Positions 52,794-62,657 of a stretch of DNA of 64,000 nucleotides are shown one piece after another. The stretch covers positions 1 to 64,000 of the forward strand of contig NZ_JAJAEL010000006.1 of assembly GCF_020447205.1 (NCBI RefSeq), written 5' to 3'. Source of the stretch: Thalassolituus alkanivorans. Lineage in GTDB: Bacteria; Pseudomonadota; Gammaproteobacteria; Pseudomonadales; Oceanobacteraceae. The translations under genes and the position numbers were made by a program. Under the pieces are notes generated by a model. The model had not been told where the DNA came from and made no database searches. It was given only the letters and a program-made list of their open reading frames with translations. Numbering within the stretch: position 1 is the stretch's first letter; each line of letters starts with the position of its first letter.

Positions 52794-55132
52794 TCATCGT
52801 CATCATCCTTCACCGATAAGCCGGTACTTTTCTGCCCGTGGCTGTGCCCACTGCTTTTTGCGGCAGGCTTAGCTGCAGGAACAGAGGAAAGCACAGGCGC
52901 TGACTGGCGCTGATGACCATCGATACTGAAAAACTCCATCATCTGCAGCATCGACTGAGCCTGCTCGGCCATTGCTTCCCCTGCTGCAGAGGCTTCTTCA
53001 ACCAATGCAGCATTCTGCTGAGTCATTTCGTCCATTTGTGCAACAGCACTGTTAACCTGTTCAATACCGGACGATTGCTCTCTGGCTGCCGTGCTGATTT
53101 CCTGAATCATCACCGACACCCGATCCACAGCCTGGATAATTTCATTCAGTGTTTTCCCTGATTCGTTAACCAGCGATGTACCTGCATCAACTTTATCAAC
53201 GCTGTCACGGATCAGATCCTTAATCTCTCTGGCAGCTCCGGCTGAGCGCTGAGCCAGATTACGGACTTCGCCTGCAACAACAGCAAACCCCCGGCCCTGC
53301 TCTCCGGCCCGGGCGGCCTCAACGGCAGCATTCAAGGCAAGCAGATTAGTCTGGAAGGCAATTTCATCAATCACACTGATAATGTCTGCAATCTTCTTAC
53401 TGGCTGCATTAATTTCGTCCATTGCAACCACGGCCTTGCTGACAACGTCGCCTCCCACCTGAGCTTTTTGTTTCGCAGAACTGGCCAGCTCATTGGCATG
53501 CACTGAATTTTCGCTGGTTTGTTTTACCGCACTGGTCATCTCTTCCATGCTGGAAGCGGTTTCTTCCAGGCTGGATGCCTGCGATTCTGTCCGCTTACTC
53601 AGATCGGCATTCCCCTGAGCGATTTCACTGGCACCGGTTGAGACCGTTGATGCCGCTTCACGGATACGCGTAATAATATCGGTCAGACGATCAACCGTGG
53701 CGTTAGCATCCTGTTTGAGCTTATCGAATGCGCCCTGATAATCATCGTCAATTTTTCGCGTCAAATTACCGTGCGCAAGTGCATCAAATACACGGATTGT
53801 ATCGCTGATAACACTATCGGCGATGGTCAGCAGACGATTCAGCCCCTGACCAAGATTCAGGAAGAACCCTTCTTTGCCGCTCAGATCAATACGCCGGGAC
53901 AGATCACCGGAAGCTGCAGCTTCTACAATACGATCAATTTCCTGTTCCGCTGATACCTCATCAGTACGGTCTTTCCATTCGACAATGGTGCCGATGCGTT
54001 CTTTTTCATCATTGAAAATGGGGTTAGCGATGAGGCCAAAAGTGCGGCCACCAACAGTGATCTGGGTTTTATACGTATTCTGTAAGGCAGCCAGCATAGT
54101 GCGCTGGTGCTCTGGCCGTTTGTGGAATACATCAATATTCTGTCCTTCCAGACGGCTGGCATCAAAGCCGGGAATATCCCGGCGAAGGTCTGCCTCCGCG
54201 TGTTTCATCATGTCCTTCACGGCCTGGTTCATATACACGATACGAAGGTCATTATCTGCAATCATGGCATTGGTAGTGACGACATCAAGAGCCTGCTTAA
54301 CCCTGGCATTAGCATTGCTGATATCACGTTCTCGTTTTTCATGAGCCAGTTCGTTAGTTTTATCAAACCATTCGACAACTGTACCAATCCGCTTTCCGGA
54401 AACGTCCAGCCAGGGAGTTGCAGTTAATGAAAACGTAAGATCAGAAACTTTGATGTTGGTTTTATAAGGCTCATTCAGAGCAGCAATCATCTTACGCTGA
54501 TGACCCGGTTTCTTGTGAAAGACATCAACATTAGTCCCGACCAGAGAACTCATATTAAAATCGGGAAGTTCCTTTCTGATTTCTTCCTCCCTTTCTTCAA
54601 GCATCTCTCTCAGGCTTTGATTAATGTACGTTATTTTCATATCGTTATCGGCCAACATAACATTTGCCTGGCATATCCCCAGTGCACCGGCCATGTTTGC
54701 ATTAACTTTATTTTCCCGGTCTTTCTTAACACGCTCGGTTATATCAGTGGCATACTTAACGACTTTAAATGGTTTGCCACTATCGTCCATAACCGGGTTA
54801 TAAGTGGCCTGAATCCAGACTTCACTGCCATCTTTCCTGATTCTCAGGTAGTCTTCCTGGTGAAACTTTCCCTGATTCAAAATAGTCCAGAAGTCACGGT
54901 ATTCATCACTTTCACGATACTCCGGAGTGACAAATATCCGGTGATGTTTGCCAACAACTTCATCCAGCCGGTATCCGAGCAAATCAAGAAAGTTACTGTT
55001 AGCATTAAGAATAACACCATCCATAGAAAACTCGATTCTTGCCATACTGGAATCGAGCGCCTTTAGTGTTGATTCCATTTCACGCGCTCTTGCGGAGCTT
55101 CCGGAACTAAAGATATTATTCAAAATACTCAT
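52778..55132 (-). CDS. Soluble chemoreceptor with three PAS domains and CheR-tether pentapeptide
   Basis: The about 784-residue protein has three PAS domains (about residues 25-140, 160-280 and 290-405), a HAMP-like linker (DLSRRID ... [12 protein letters not shown]) and an MCP signalling domain with [23 protein letters not shown]. No membrane helix or signal is seen, so it is cytoplasmic. PAS2 and PAS3 are clear duplicates ([11 protein letters not shown] versus [11 protein letters not shown]). The end DDDDEWAEF fits the xWxxF pentapeptide that binds CheR/CheB. The ligand or cofactor is unknown. It resembles in position McpB/Aer2 of P. aeruginosa. ATG at 55132 follows AGGAGAG. Confidence 0.92.
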   Translation of the reverse strand: MSILNNIFSSGSSARAREMESTLKALDSSMARIEFSMDGVILNANSNFLDLLGYRLDEVVGKHHRIFVTPEYRESDEYRDFWTILNQGKFHQEDYLRIRKDGSEVWIQATYNPVMDDSGKPFKVVKYATDITERVKKDRENKVNANMAGALGICQANVMLADNDMKITYINQSLREMLEEREEEIRKELPDFNMSSLVGTNVDVFHKKPGHQRKMIAALNEPYKTNIKVSDLTFSLTATPWLDVSGKRIGTVVEWFDKTNELAHEKRERDISNANARVKQALDVVTTNAMIADNDLRIVYMNQAVKDMMKHAEADLRRDIPGFDASRLEGQNIDVFHKRPEHQRTMLAALQNTYKTQITVGGRTFGLIANPIFNDEKERIGTIVEWKDRTDEVSAEQEIDRIVEAAASGDLSRRIDLSGKEGFFLNLGQGLNRLLTIADSVISDTIRVFDALAHGNLTRKIDDDYQGAFDKLKQDANATVDRLTDIITRIREAASTVSTGASEIAQGNADLSKRTESQASSLEETASSMEEMTSAVKQTSENSVHANELASSAKQKAQVGGDVVSKAVVAMDEINAASKKIADIISVIDEIAFQTNLLALNAAVEAARAGEQGRGFAVVAGEVRNLAQRSAGAAREIKDLIRDSVDKVDAGTSLVNESGKTLNEIIQAVDRVSVMIQEISTAAREQSSGIEQVNSAVAQMDEMTQQNAALVEEASAAGEAMAEQAQSMLQMMEFFSIDGHQRQSAPVLSSVPAAKPAAKSSGHSHGQKSTGLSVKDDDDEWAEF

Positions 55133-55204
55133 CTCACTCTCCTTTTCTGCACTGCCCGGACTCAAGCCTGACAATGAAGAATTATTATTGGTGGCCTGTT
55201 GATA

Positions 55205-55732
55205 TTAATTAAACAGGCTCTGATTATCTGTAAAACCTGAATGATATTTATCTTCAGAAATATTCAGAAGATCATCCACATCAAGAAGAATGACCATTTT
55301 TTCGTTAACATTAACCAACCCCTTAATAAATCCGGAGTTTTTATCTTCGGTAAGTTCCGGCGGTTTCCGTGTGGATGCATCGGCAATGGTATAAACATCA
55401 GAGACTGCATCAACTACAATCCCCATAACCCGCTCACCATTTTCACGCTCTACTTTAAGAATAATAACAACGGTAACAGGGCTGTATTCCACACGCTTAA
55501 GGCCAAAGCGGATACGTAAATCCATAATGGGAACAATAGTACCGCGAAGATTAATCACTCCCCGGATATAATCAGGAGCATTGGGTATCAAAGTCGACTC
55601 TTCCCAGCCACGGATTTCCTGTACAGCAAGAATATCGACCCCATATTCTTCATCAGACATCATAAATGTCAGATATTGCTGATCATCTGAACTACCCGGT
55701 TCTTTTTTTTCTTCAATTGCTAGAGCATCCAT
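55205..55732 (-). CDS. cheW2: CheW, coupling protein of the second chemosensory system
   Basis: The 175-residue CheW protein has VDILAVQEIRGWEEST, GVINLRGTIVPIMDLRIRFGL and GIVVDAVSDVYTI. It should couple the neighbouring PAS receptor to the second CheA. It lies 8 nt after cheA and 72 nt before the mcp start. The sequence here looks richer in A/T than the fliH-fliI genes to the right. Confidence 0.93.
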   Translation of the reverse strand: MDALAIEEKKEPGSSDDQQYLTFMMSDEEYGVDILAVQEIRGWEESTLIPNAPDYIRGVINLRGTIVPIMDLRIRFGLKRVEYSPVTVVIILKVERENGERVMGIVVDAVSDVYTIADASTRKPPELTEDKNSGFIKGLVNVNEKMVILLDVDDLLNISEDKYHSGFTDNQSLFN

Positions 55733-55740
55733 AAGATTTC

Positions 55741-57852
55741 CTATGCAGCCTGATCTGATCGGGACTGGCCTTTTGCAGATTTGTCCAGATTTTTACCAAC
55801 ATCTGAAACATCAATAATGAGTGCAACGGTTCCATCACCAAGAATAGTTGCGCCCGATATTCCGGTAACACGTTTATAGTTCTGTTCCAGACTTTTAATT
55901 ACGACCTGCTGCTGGCCAAGAAGATCGTCAACAACGATGCCGACTTTTTCATTATCGCCTTCAACCACGACCAGCATTGGATTTTCAAATTCATCATCAC
56001 TTGCACGCAGGTTAAACAGCTCGTCAAGACGGACAATAGGAATGTACTCGTCCCGCAATTTCATAACGTACTGGCTTCCCGTTACATGATTCAGTGAGCG
56101 TTTCTGCAGCTGAATAGATTCGACAATAGAAACCAGCGGAAAAATATAGGTTTCGTCCTTAACCTTAACCAACTGTCCATCGAGAATAGCCAGCGTCAGT
56201 GGCAGACGGATGATAAAAGTAGAACCTTTGCCGCGTTTGGATTTAACTTCGATGCTGCCATTAAGTTCGGCAATATTACGGCGGACAACATCCATCCCTA
56301 CACCGCGGCCGGAAATATCACTGACCACATCGGCGGTGGAAAATCCGGGAAGAAAAATCAGCTGGTGAATTTCTTCGCTGCTGAGTTCCTGAGTTTCAGG
56401 CACCAGGCCCTTTTGTCTGGCTTTATTCAGAATCCGTTCTTCATTGAGGCCGGCACCATCATCTTTAACTTCGATCACGATATTGCCGCCCTGATGATAG
56501 GCATTCAGGGTGATGGTACCCTCTCCCGGCTTACCTGCAGCCAGACGCTGTTCCGTTGTTTCCAGCCCATGATCCAGAGAATTACGCACCAGGTGCACTA
56601 ACGGATCACCGATTTTCTCCATCACGGTTTTATCCAGCTCGGTATTTTCACCCAGCATGACCAGATTTACCTGTTTGCCCAGCTGTCCTCCCAGATCCCG
56701 GACAAGACGAGGAAAGCGACTGAAGGCAAAGCTGATCGGCATCATGCGGATTTTCATCACGCTTTCCTGCAGCTCGCGGGTATTCTGTTCTAACTGTGTC
56801 AGTCCTTCCTGCAAGCGGGCAAGACGACTCATATCAAAGTCCTGCCCAAGCTGGCCAAGCATGGATTGCGTAATTACTAATTCGCCAACCATATTGATCA
56901 GACTATCGACTTTATCGATCGACACCCGGATAGAAGAGGGCTCGTTAGATTTTCCTGCTGTACGGGCGGCCGGCTTAGCTTGCTGCGCGGCCGATGCGCT
57001 GAGTGCTTCTGAAACTTTATCCGGTATAACAGCAGAAACCGGCTCGGTGCTGTCGGTGCTGACTGCAGACTCAGCCATCTCTGTCACTGCAGTATCAGCA
57101 GTCGGGATATCAGGAGCAGCAGCAACAGATAATGGTTGATAATCGATATCGCAATCGTCAGCTACCCACTCAAATACAGCGGCAATATCATCACGATTCA
57201 CATCACTGCGGACTTCCAGAACCCAGCTGAGATAACAGTTTTCAGGATGCAGGCTGGTAAATTCCGGAAGGTTATCGGTTAACGGGATAACGGTCAGGTT
57301 GTCAGCGCCGACTAGTTCCTGCAGCTCTCGGAACATGCGGAATGGTTCGTTACCGGTTTGCAGAATATCTTCTGCCGGACGAAAGGTAATACGCCAGCCG
57401 TTACTGCAGCCCTCGTCAGCAACGGTGGGTTTTTCTTCAGTCACCTGGGAATCGCTATCGGCTGATTGCTGCAGAATTTTTTCAAAGCTGGCTTTTAAGG
57501 TCGCCGCACGCTCACCATCAGGTTCTGAACCGGATTGCAGACTGCCAAGCATGGCTCTCAGACAATCAACAGATTGCAGAAACAGATCAATGTAGTTGCG
57601 CTGCATACTGCGGGTACCACTGCGGATTTCATCCAGCAGGGTTTCCACTACATGGGTAAATTCCGATACCTGCATAAAACCAAAGGTACCGGCACCGCCT
57701 TTGATTGAATGGGCAGCACGGAAAATAGTATTCACACTTTCTGCATCGACCTCCTGCGGCTGCAGGTCGAGTAACTGGCTCTCCATCACATCAAGGCCTT
57801 CGAAACTTTCTTCGAAGAATATCTGATGAAACTGCGAAAGATCGATGCTCAT
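55741..57852 (-). CDS. cheA2: CheA, histidine kinase of the second (F7-like) chemosensory system
   Basis: The 703-residue kinase has the P1 Hpt domain (His48 in FRAAHSIKGGAGTFGFM), a folded P2-like region at about residues 150-245 (WRITFRPAEDIL, VLEVRSDVNRDDIAAVFEWV), P3, the P4 ATPase (VHLVRNSLDHGLE, DDGAGLNEER, GRGVGMDVV) and the P5 CheW-like domain. It therefore has the usual CheY-docking region that the other CheA lacks. It is 5 nt after its cheY. Confidence 0.95.
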   Translation of the reverse strand: MSIDLSQFHQIFFEESFEGLDVMESQLLDLQPQEVDAESVNTIFRAAHSIKGGAGTFGFMQVSEFTHVVETLLDEIRSGTRSMQRNYIDLFLQSVDCLRAMLGSLQSGSEPDGERAATLKASFEKILQQSADSDSQVTEEKPTVADEGCSNGWRITFRPAEDILQTGNEPFRMFRELQELVGADNLTVIPLTDNLPEFTSLHPENCYLSWVLEVRSDVNRDDIAAVFEWVADDCDIDYQPLSVAAAPDIPTADTAVTEMAESAVSTDSTEPVSAVIPDKVSEALSASAAQQAKPAARTAGKSNEPSSIRVSIDKVDSLINMVGELVITQSMLGQLGQDFDMSRLARLQEGLTQLEQNTRELQESVMKIRMMPISFAFSRFPRLVRDLGGQLGKQVNLVMLGENTELDKTVMEKIGDPLVHLVRNSLDHGLETTEQRLAAGKPGEGTITLNAYHQGGNIVIEVKDDGAGLNEERILNKARQKGLVPETQELSSEEIHQLIFLPGFSTADVVSDISGRGVGMDVVRRNIAELNGSIEVKSKRGKGSTFIIRLPLTLAILDGQLVKVKDETYIFPLVSIVESIQLQKRSLNHVTGSQYVMKLRDEYIPIVRLDELFNLRASDDEFENPMLVVVEGDNEKVGIVVDDLLGQQQVVIKSLEQNYKRVTGISGATILGDGTVALIIDVSDVGKNLDKSAKGQSRSDQAA

Positions 57853-57857
57853 ACCGG

Positions 57858-58220
57858 TTACCCCAGAACGCGTTTAATCGTGCTCAGAAGCTGCTCCGGA
57901 TTAAAAGGCTTGACGATCCACCCTGTTGCTCCGGCCTGCTTTCCCTGTGCTTTTACATCGCCTGCAGATTCAGTTGTCAGCATAAGCACAGGCACAAACT
58001 TGTAATCGGCCAGTTGGCGCAATTCCTTAACTAATTCGATGCCATTCATGTTGGGCATGTTCACATCGGACAGTACAAGGTCGTATTTTTTTTGACCGGC
58101 AAATTCAAGGGCCTGAACGCCATCACAGGCCTCCTGTACATCATGCCCGGCACCACGCAGTGTGAAAGACACCATCTGTCGCATGGATGCAGAGTCATCG
58201 ACAGCTAAAATACTCGCCAT
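57858..58220 (-). CDS. cheY2: CheY-like response regulator of the second chemosensory system
   Basis: The 120-residue single receiver domain has AVDDSASMRQMV, phospho-Asp in LVLSDVNMPNMNG (about residue 53), Thr in MLTTES and Lys in IVKPFNPEQ. Whether it acts on FliM or on something else is not shown; CheY of F7 systems often does not control the motor. Confidence 0.93.
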   Translation of the reverse strand: MASILAVDDSASMRQMVSFTLRGAGHDVQEACDGVQALEFAGQKKYDLVLSDVNMPNMNGIELVKELRQLADYKFVPVLMLTTESAGDVKAQGKQAGATGWIVKPFNPEQLLSTIKRVLG

Positions 58221-58263
58221 ATTTACAGCTCCTGTTGTTTAAAATAGCTCGTTATCGGGCTGA

Positions 58264-58551
58264 TTAATCTTGTTCACTAAGATTTAATGCTTGTGTCAGG
58301 CCAAGATAACCGGATATTTCCCTCACCGAATCACTGACACTTTGCCAGTAAATTCTGTGGCCGGTTTTTTCCAGTGTTTTTTGCAAAGCCAGAACCAGCT
58401 GCAGGCCGGCACTGTCACAATACTGAACCTGACCCGCGACCAGACTGATATCTCCTGCGGTTGCCAGCGCCTGCTCTGCACTGGCATATAGCTTTTCTAC
58501 CTGCTCAATACTGAGCCGTTCTCCGCAGTCAATAATGACGTTATCAGTCAT
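58264..58551 (-). CDS. STAS-domain protein heading the second chemosensory operon
   Basis: The 95-residue protein is a STAS domain with the phosphorylation-type Ser in VQYCDSAGLQLVLALQ. Such proteins head chemosensory operons in Vibrio and others, with unproven function. It is the first gene of the STAS-to-cheB2 unit, after a 250-nt gap from fliJ in which I found no convincing promoter and no gene. Confidence 0.85.
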   Translation of the reverse strand: MTDNVIIDCGERLSIEQVEKLYASAEQALATAGDISLVAGQVQYCDSAGLQLVLALQKTLEKTGHRIYWQSVSDSVREISGYLGLTQALNLSEQD

Positions 58552-58801
58552 AGCAAAGCCCTGTTTAATGTCTGATAACTAAGATTAGACGCTGATTACA
58601 AAGCTGCTAGAGAATCTGTGAATAACAACCCGTTCAGCGTTTATATGTTGCGCGATTCAGGAATTGATTGGGGACAAGTACGACAGGATGATTCGTATAA
58701 ACCCGCAGGTAAAAACACCGGTCCGCAGGAACACGGAGAGGGGAATCGTAAAATTATCAGACTTTAGTATCAGTACGCGCCATTCATGCACTTAAATGAA
58801 A

Positions 58802-59266
58802 TTACTTCTGGTTGCTGCGGGAATTTTGAAAGGCGGCACGGTTAGCCCACTCATCAGACTGCTTCTGCAGTTCTTTATCAGCTTGCTGATCGTGCTCATG
58901 ATCCAGCCGGTCCATCAATCCGGATAGTGCTTTAACCTTGCCATGATGCTCAAGATAATGACTACGGGCCGTCGCTACACGCTCCTGCAGCAATTTGATC
59001 TGCTCATTCTGAGTCTGCAGCGCAGCTTCTATCTGGCCAATAAAGCCCAACGTGTTATGCAGAAAACCAGAACTCAGAGCCTTATCCGTGGGGGATGAAA
59101 GCTGCTGTTGGTATTCATTGGCATAACCCGTAAGTTGCGCCCGTTGCTGCTCTTCCTGTTGCAATTTCTGTTGCAGCTTTCCCCACTCCTGCAGCGCCTG
59201 TTGCTCGGCTTTTTCAGCCATATCCAGCAGTACCTGCAAACGGCGCGCACGCGGGTGCTTTCTCAT
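58802..59266 (-). CDS. fliJ: FliJ, flagellar export chaperone/coiled coil
   Basis: The 154-residue protein is almost wholly a long coiled coil, rich in Gln, Leu and Lys, with [19 protein letters not shown] at the start. FliJ sits in the centre of the FliI hexamer. It overlaps fliI by 4 nt. In P. putida fliJ is followed directly by hsbA; here the second chemosensory system lies between. Confidence 0.9.
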   Translation of the reverse strand: MRKHPRARRLQVLLDMAEKAEQQALQEWGKLQQKLQQEEQQRAQLTGYANEYQQQLSSPTDKALSSGFLHNTLGFIGQIEAALQTQNEQIKLLQERVATARSHYLEHHGKVKALSGLMDRLDHEHDQQADKELQKQSDEWANRAAFQNSRSNQK

Positions 59267-60600
59267 AACTTAGCCTGGGGCGGGGACGGGAATAAATCGT
59301 TCAGCTGTTTTTCGCTCGACGCCATGTCAGCACCTTCGTGCAGACTCTGACGCAGCATCGCTTTGATTTTTGGCAGTCGTTCAATCGCCACATCCAGCAG
59401 GTTATCGCTGCCGGGCTGATAGGCACCGACACTGATCAGATCCTGGTTCTGGCGGTAATGCGACATCAGCTGTTTACACAATTGCGCCTTACGCAGCCAT
59501 TGCTCACTGACAATCTGTGGCATAACCCGGCTGACCGATGCTTCAACATCAATGGCGGGATAATGGCCTTCTTCAGCCAGCTTACGCGACAGCACAATAT
59601 GGCCGTCAAGAATTGCCCGGCTGGCATCGGCGATCGGGTCCTGCATATCATCGCCTTCACTCAGTACGGTATAAAACGCAGTAATAGAACCGCCGCCTTC
59701 CTGACCATTACCAGTGCGTTCAACCAATTTAGGTAATTTATTAAACACCGACGGTGGATAGCCTTTGGTCGCTGGCGGCTCGCCTACCGCCAGGGCAATC
59801 TCACGTTGTGCCTGGGCATAGCGGGTAAGCGAATCCATCAGCAGCAGAACGTTCTGCCCCTGATCACGGAAATATTCGGCAACGGAAGTGCAATACTGCG
59901 CGGCACGTAAGCGCATTAATGGCGAATCATCCGCCGGAGAAGCCACCACGACCGAGCGGCTCAGGCCTTCTTCACCAAGAATTTCGTCAATGAATTCTTT
60001 CACCTCACGGCCACGTTCACCGATCAGGCCGACCACAATAATGTCGGCCTGGGTAAAGCGCGTCATCATACCGAGCAACACGCTTTTACCGACGCCGGAA
60101 CCGGCAAATAAACCGATACGCTGGCCACGGCCAACGGTCAGCAAGGCGTTGATAGCACGGATACCAACGTCCAGGGTTTCGCGAATAGGCGCGCGGTGCA
60201 GAGGGTTTATCGGGCGGCCCTGCAGGTTGCCCTGATCAACATCCTGCAGCGGGCCTTTCTGATCCAGTGGCCGCCCTGTGCCATCCAGCACGCGGCCAAG
60301 CAGGTTAAACCCCACCGGAACATCAGCAGCAACCGACAGAGGCCATACCCGTGCTCCGGCACGCAGGCCATCGACCTGCTCAATCGGCATCAGAAAAATA
60401 CGTTCACGGTCAAAGCCAACGACTTCGGCCTCGATATCCTCGGCCTGCTTGCGTTCGACCATACAGCGGTCACCCACCCGCACACTCAGCCCGACCGCCT
60501 CCAGGGTCAGGCCGACCATCCGGACCAGCCGTCCGGCTACTTTCGGCTGATAGGGTTTATCCGGTAACTGAATATGTTGCCAGCGCTCACTCAGGCTCAT
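59263..60600 (-). CDS. fliI: FliI, flagellum-specific export ATPase
   Basis: FliI energises flagellar protein export. The F1-beta-like ATPase has Walker [14 protein letters not shown] (about residues 168-180), Walker [17 protein letters not shown] and the export-ATPase signature [16 protein letters not shown]. The 445 residues are usual. It overlaps fliH by 14 nt and fliJ by 4 nt. Confidence 0.95.
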   Translation of the reverse strand: MSLSERWQHIQLPDKPYQPKVAGRLVRMVGLTLEAVGLSVRVGDRCMVERKQAEDIEAEVVGFDRERIFLMPIEQVDGLRAGARVWPLSVAADVPVGFNLLGRVLDGTGRPLDQKGPLQDVDQGNLQGRPINPLHRAPIRETLDVGIRAINALLTVGRGQRIGLFAGSGVGKSVLLGMMTRFTQADIIVVGLIGERGREVKEFIDEILGEEGLSRSVVVASPADDSPLMRLRAAQYCTSVAEYFRDQGQNVLLLMDSLTRYAQAQREIALAVGEPPATKGYPPSVFNKLPKLVERTGNGQEGGGSITAFYTVLSEGDDMQDPIADASRAILDGHIVLSRKLAEEGHYPAIDVEASVSRVMPQIVSEQWLRKAQLCKQLMSHYRQNQDLISVGAYQPGSDNLLDVAIERLPKIKAMLRQSLHEGADMASSEKQLNDLFPSPPQAKL

Positions 60601-61621
60601 GTCCGTCGCCTTCAGGCCAAACGTTATCCGTCTCGCCCTTATCTATCGGAAGCGAATCGGGTGCCGGAGCTTCATTGTCAGACTCAGCAGGGACAAATTC
60701 AGCCGCAGAATCTGCTGGCGAATCGATATCCATAACCGCAGCACTGACAACGGATTCGGGTTCCTGCCACCCGGCCTGCTCATCCTCATCCGGGAAACTG
60801 GCGGCCTGATGCATCAGTTGCGGCAGCACGCTATCCAACAACTGATTCAGATATTCGGCCGATGAATACTCGACCAGTGAGTGTTCACTCTCGATACGGC
60901 AATTACCCGCCGGAAGCTTATCGTCAACGCTGTAGTGCAATTCCTGACCGCTGACTTCCAGACTGGCCTGCAGATGGCGGGCATCATCCGGACCCACAAA
61001 CACTTTGACCTCTTCCTCACCTGACGGTAATTCAGCGAGCGCATGCTGCACAAAGCGGTGAATATTCACGGCGCCATCGGCAAGCTGTGTACCGATGACC
61101 CGCTCACAGATTCCCGCGACTAACGCTGCCAGTACTTCCGGCAATTGCTGGTCACGTTCAATCAATCCGCTCTGCAGTTGTTTCACAACCCGTTCAAGAC
61201 GGCCGACCACGGCATTGATATCCGCCTGACCTTTGCGTTTGCCATCGGCTTCACCGGCGCCGAACCCTTCTTCCCGGCCTTCGGTATGGCCCTGATCAAA
61301 AGCCGCTTTATAACCTTCGGCATGTCCGGCGTCATAACCTTCGCGCTGCCCCTGCTGGCGCCCTTCGATCAGCCCCTGCTCAAGACCCGCGTTATAGGCA
61401 TCGCGGCGGATATTCTCCAGCTCTTCAGCCGTCGGCAGGCTGACATCAGCAATATCATCGCCCTCGTCAGAGGACTGTTCTGCCGCTGCTTTCTCAGCGG
61501 CTTCTTTCTCCACCAGCCAGGCCGGAGGCTCGGTCCAGAATGGCAGGCGCCAGGGTTTTACCTCCCTGGCTTCTTTGGCAGGAATGGGCGGCAGATGATG
61601 CTTCTGATGAAGTTCTGTCAT
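60587..61621 (-). CDS. fliH: FliH, negative regulator and stalk of the FliI ATPase
   Basis: The 344-residue protein has the FliH glycine-repeat helix with repeated GxxxG ([21 protein letters not shown] region, about residues 78-130) and the C-terminal V-ATPase E-like domain ([27 protein letters not shown]). An acidic tail of about 75 residues after it, rich in Glu, Asp and Pro, makes this protein longer than E. coli FliH (235 residues). It starts 1 nt after fliG ends. Confidence 0.93.
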   Translation of the reverse strand: MTELHQKHHLPPIPAKEAREVKPWRLPFWTEPPAWLVEKEAAEKAAAEQSSDEGDDIADVSLPTAEELENIRRDAYNAGLEQGLIEGRQQGQREGYDAGHAEGYKAAFDQGHTEGREEGFGAGEADGKRKGQADINAVVGRLERVVKQLQSGLIERDQQLPEVLAALVAGICERVIGTQLADGAVNIHRFVQHALAELPSGEEEVKVFVGPDDARHLQASLEVSGQELHYSVDDKLPAGNCRIESEHSLVEYSSAEYLNQLLDSVLPQLMHQAASFPDEDEQAGWQEPESVVSAAVMDIDSPADSAAEFVPAESDNEAPAPDSLPIDKGETDNVWPEGDGHEPE

Positions 61622-61622
61622 G

Positions 61623-62657
61623 TTACATCATGGCCTCACCGCCACCGCCCAGCACGATTTCGCCGGCATCAGCCAGACGACGGGCGATGGTGAGAATTTC
61701 TTTCTGTGCGCCTTCCACTTCGCTGACTTTGACCGGCCCTTTAGCCTCAAGGTCATCACGCAGCAGCTCGGCTGCACGCTTCGACATATTTTTGAAGATT
61801 TTTTCCTGTACCAGCGGGTCGGCGCCTTTCAGCGCGACCACCAACAGATCGGTAGAAACTTCGCGCATCAGCGCCTGGATACCACGGTCGTCGACATCCA
61901 CCAGGTTGTCGAACACGAACATAAGATCCTGAATCTGAATGCCCAGATCTTCGTCCACTTCTTTGATCTGCTCAAGCAGATCACTGGCCATAGTACTGTC
62001 GACGAAGTTGACGATATTGGCCGCCACTTTGACACCACCAATACTGGTGGTCTGTGCGCCCGCTTTGCCGGAGAACTGACGCTCAAGAATATCGTTCAGT
62101 TCGTGCAGCGCTGCTGGCTGTACCGCTTCCAGTGCGGCAACACGCATGATGATATCGAGGCGTACTTTTTCATCAAAATTGGAGAGGATTTCTGCCGACT
62201 GATCGGCATCCAGATACGAGACAACAATGGCCTGAATCTGCGGGTGCTCGTGACGGATCAGATCAGCCACCTGGCGCGGCTCCATCCACTTCAGCGAATC
62301 CAGACCAGTGGTATTGCCGCCCAGCAGGATACGGTCGATAAGCGCACCGGCTTTATCATTACCCAGCGCCTGAGTCAGCATATTGCGGATGTAATTATCC
62401 GAGCCCAGCCCCATACCGGTCTGGCCGCTCACCGCTTCGAGAAACTCGGCCACCACACCCTCTACCTGGGTCTGGTTAATGTTATTCAGGGTCGCCATCG
62501 CGGTACCGACGCGCTGTACTTCTTTCGGGCCCATATGTTTCAGGATTTCGGCCGCATCTTTTTCACCCAGACTCATCAGCAATACGGCGGCACGTTCCAG
62601 CCGGCTGAGTTTGGTCAGGCCGCCATCAGCTTCCGCTGGTGTGTTCTCATTTGCCAT
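61623..62657 (-). CDS. fliG: FliG, flagellar motor switch protein
   Basis: FliG links the MS ring to the C ring and receives torque. The N-terminal domain (LERAAVLLMSLGEKDAAEIL) binds FliF, the middle domain has EHPQIQAIVVSYL, and the C-terminal torque helix holds charged residues in DDRGIQALMREVSTDLL and KNMSKRAAELLRDDLEAKG. The 344 residues are usual. It overlaps fliF by 11 nt. Confidence 0.96.
   Translation of the reverse strand: MANENTPAEADGGLTKLSRLERAAVLLMSLGEKDAAEILKHMGPKEVQRVGTAMATLNNINQTQVEGVVAEFLEAVSGQTGMGLGSDNYIRNMLTQALGNDKAGALIDRILLGGNTTGLDSLKWMEPRQVADLIRHEHPQIQAIVVSYLDADQSAEILSNFDEKVRLDIIMRVAALEAVQPAALHELNDILERQFSGKAGAQTTSIGGVKVAANIVNFVDSTMASDLLEQIKEVDEDLGIQIQDLMFVFDNLVDVDDRGIQALMREVSTDLLVVALKGADPLVQEKIFKNMSKRAAELLRDDLEAKGPVKVSEVEGAQKEILTIARRLADAGEIVLGGGGEAMM

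Noticed and set aside
58702-58801. Sigma-28 or sigma-54 promoter just behind fliJ for the STAS operon
   Set aside because: A TAAG...GATAC pair has the right spacing but poor bases, and TGGCGCG lacks the -12 half; both lie over 200 nt from the first gene.
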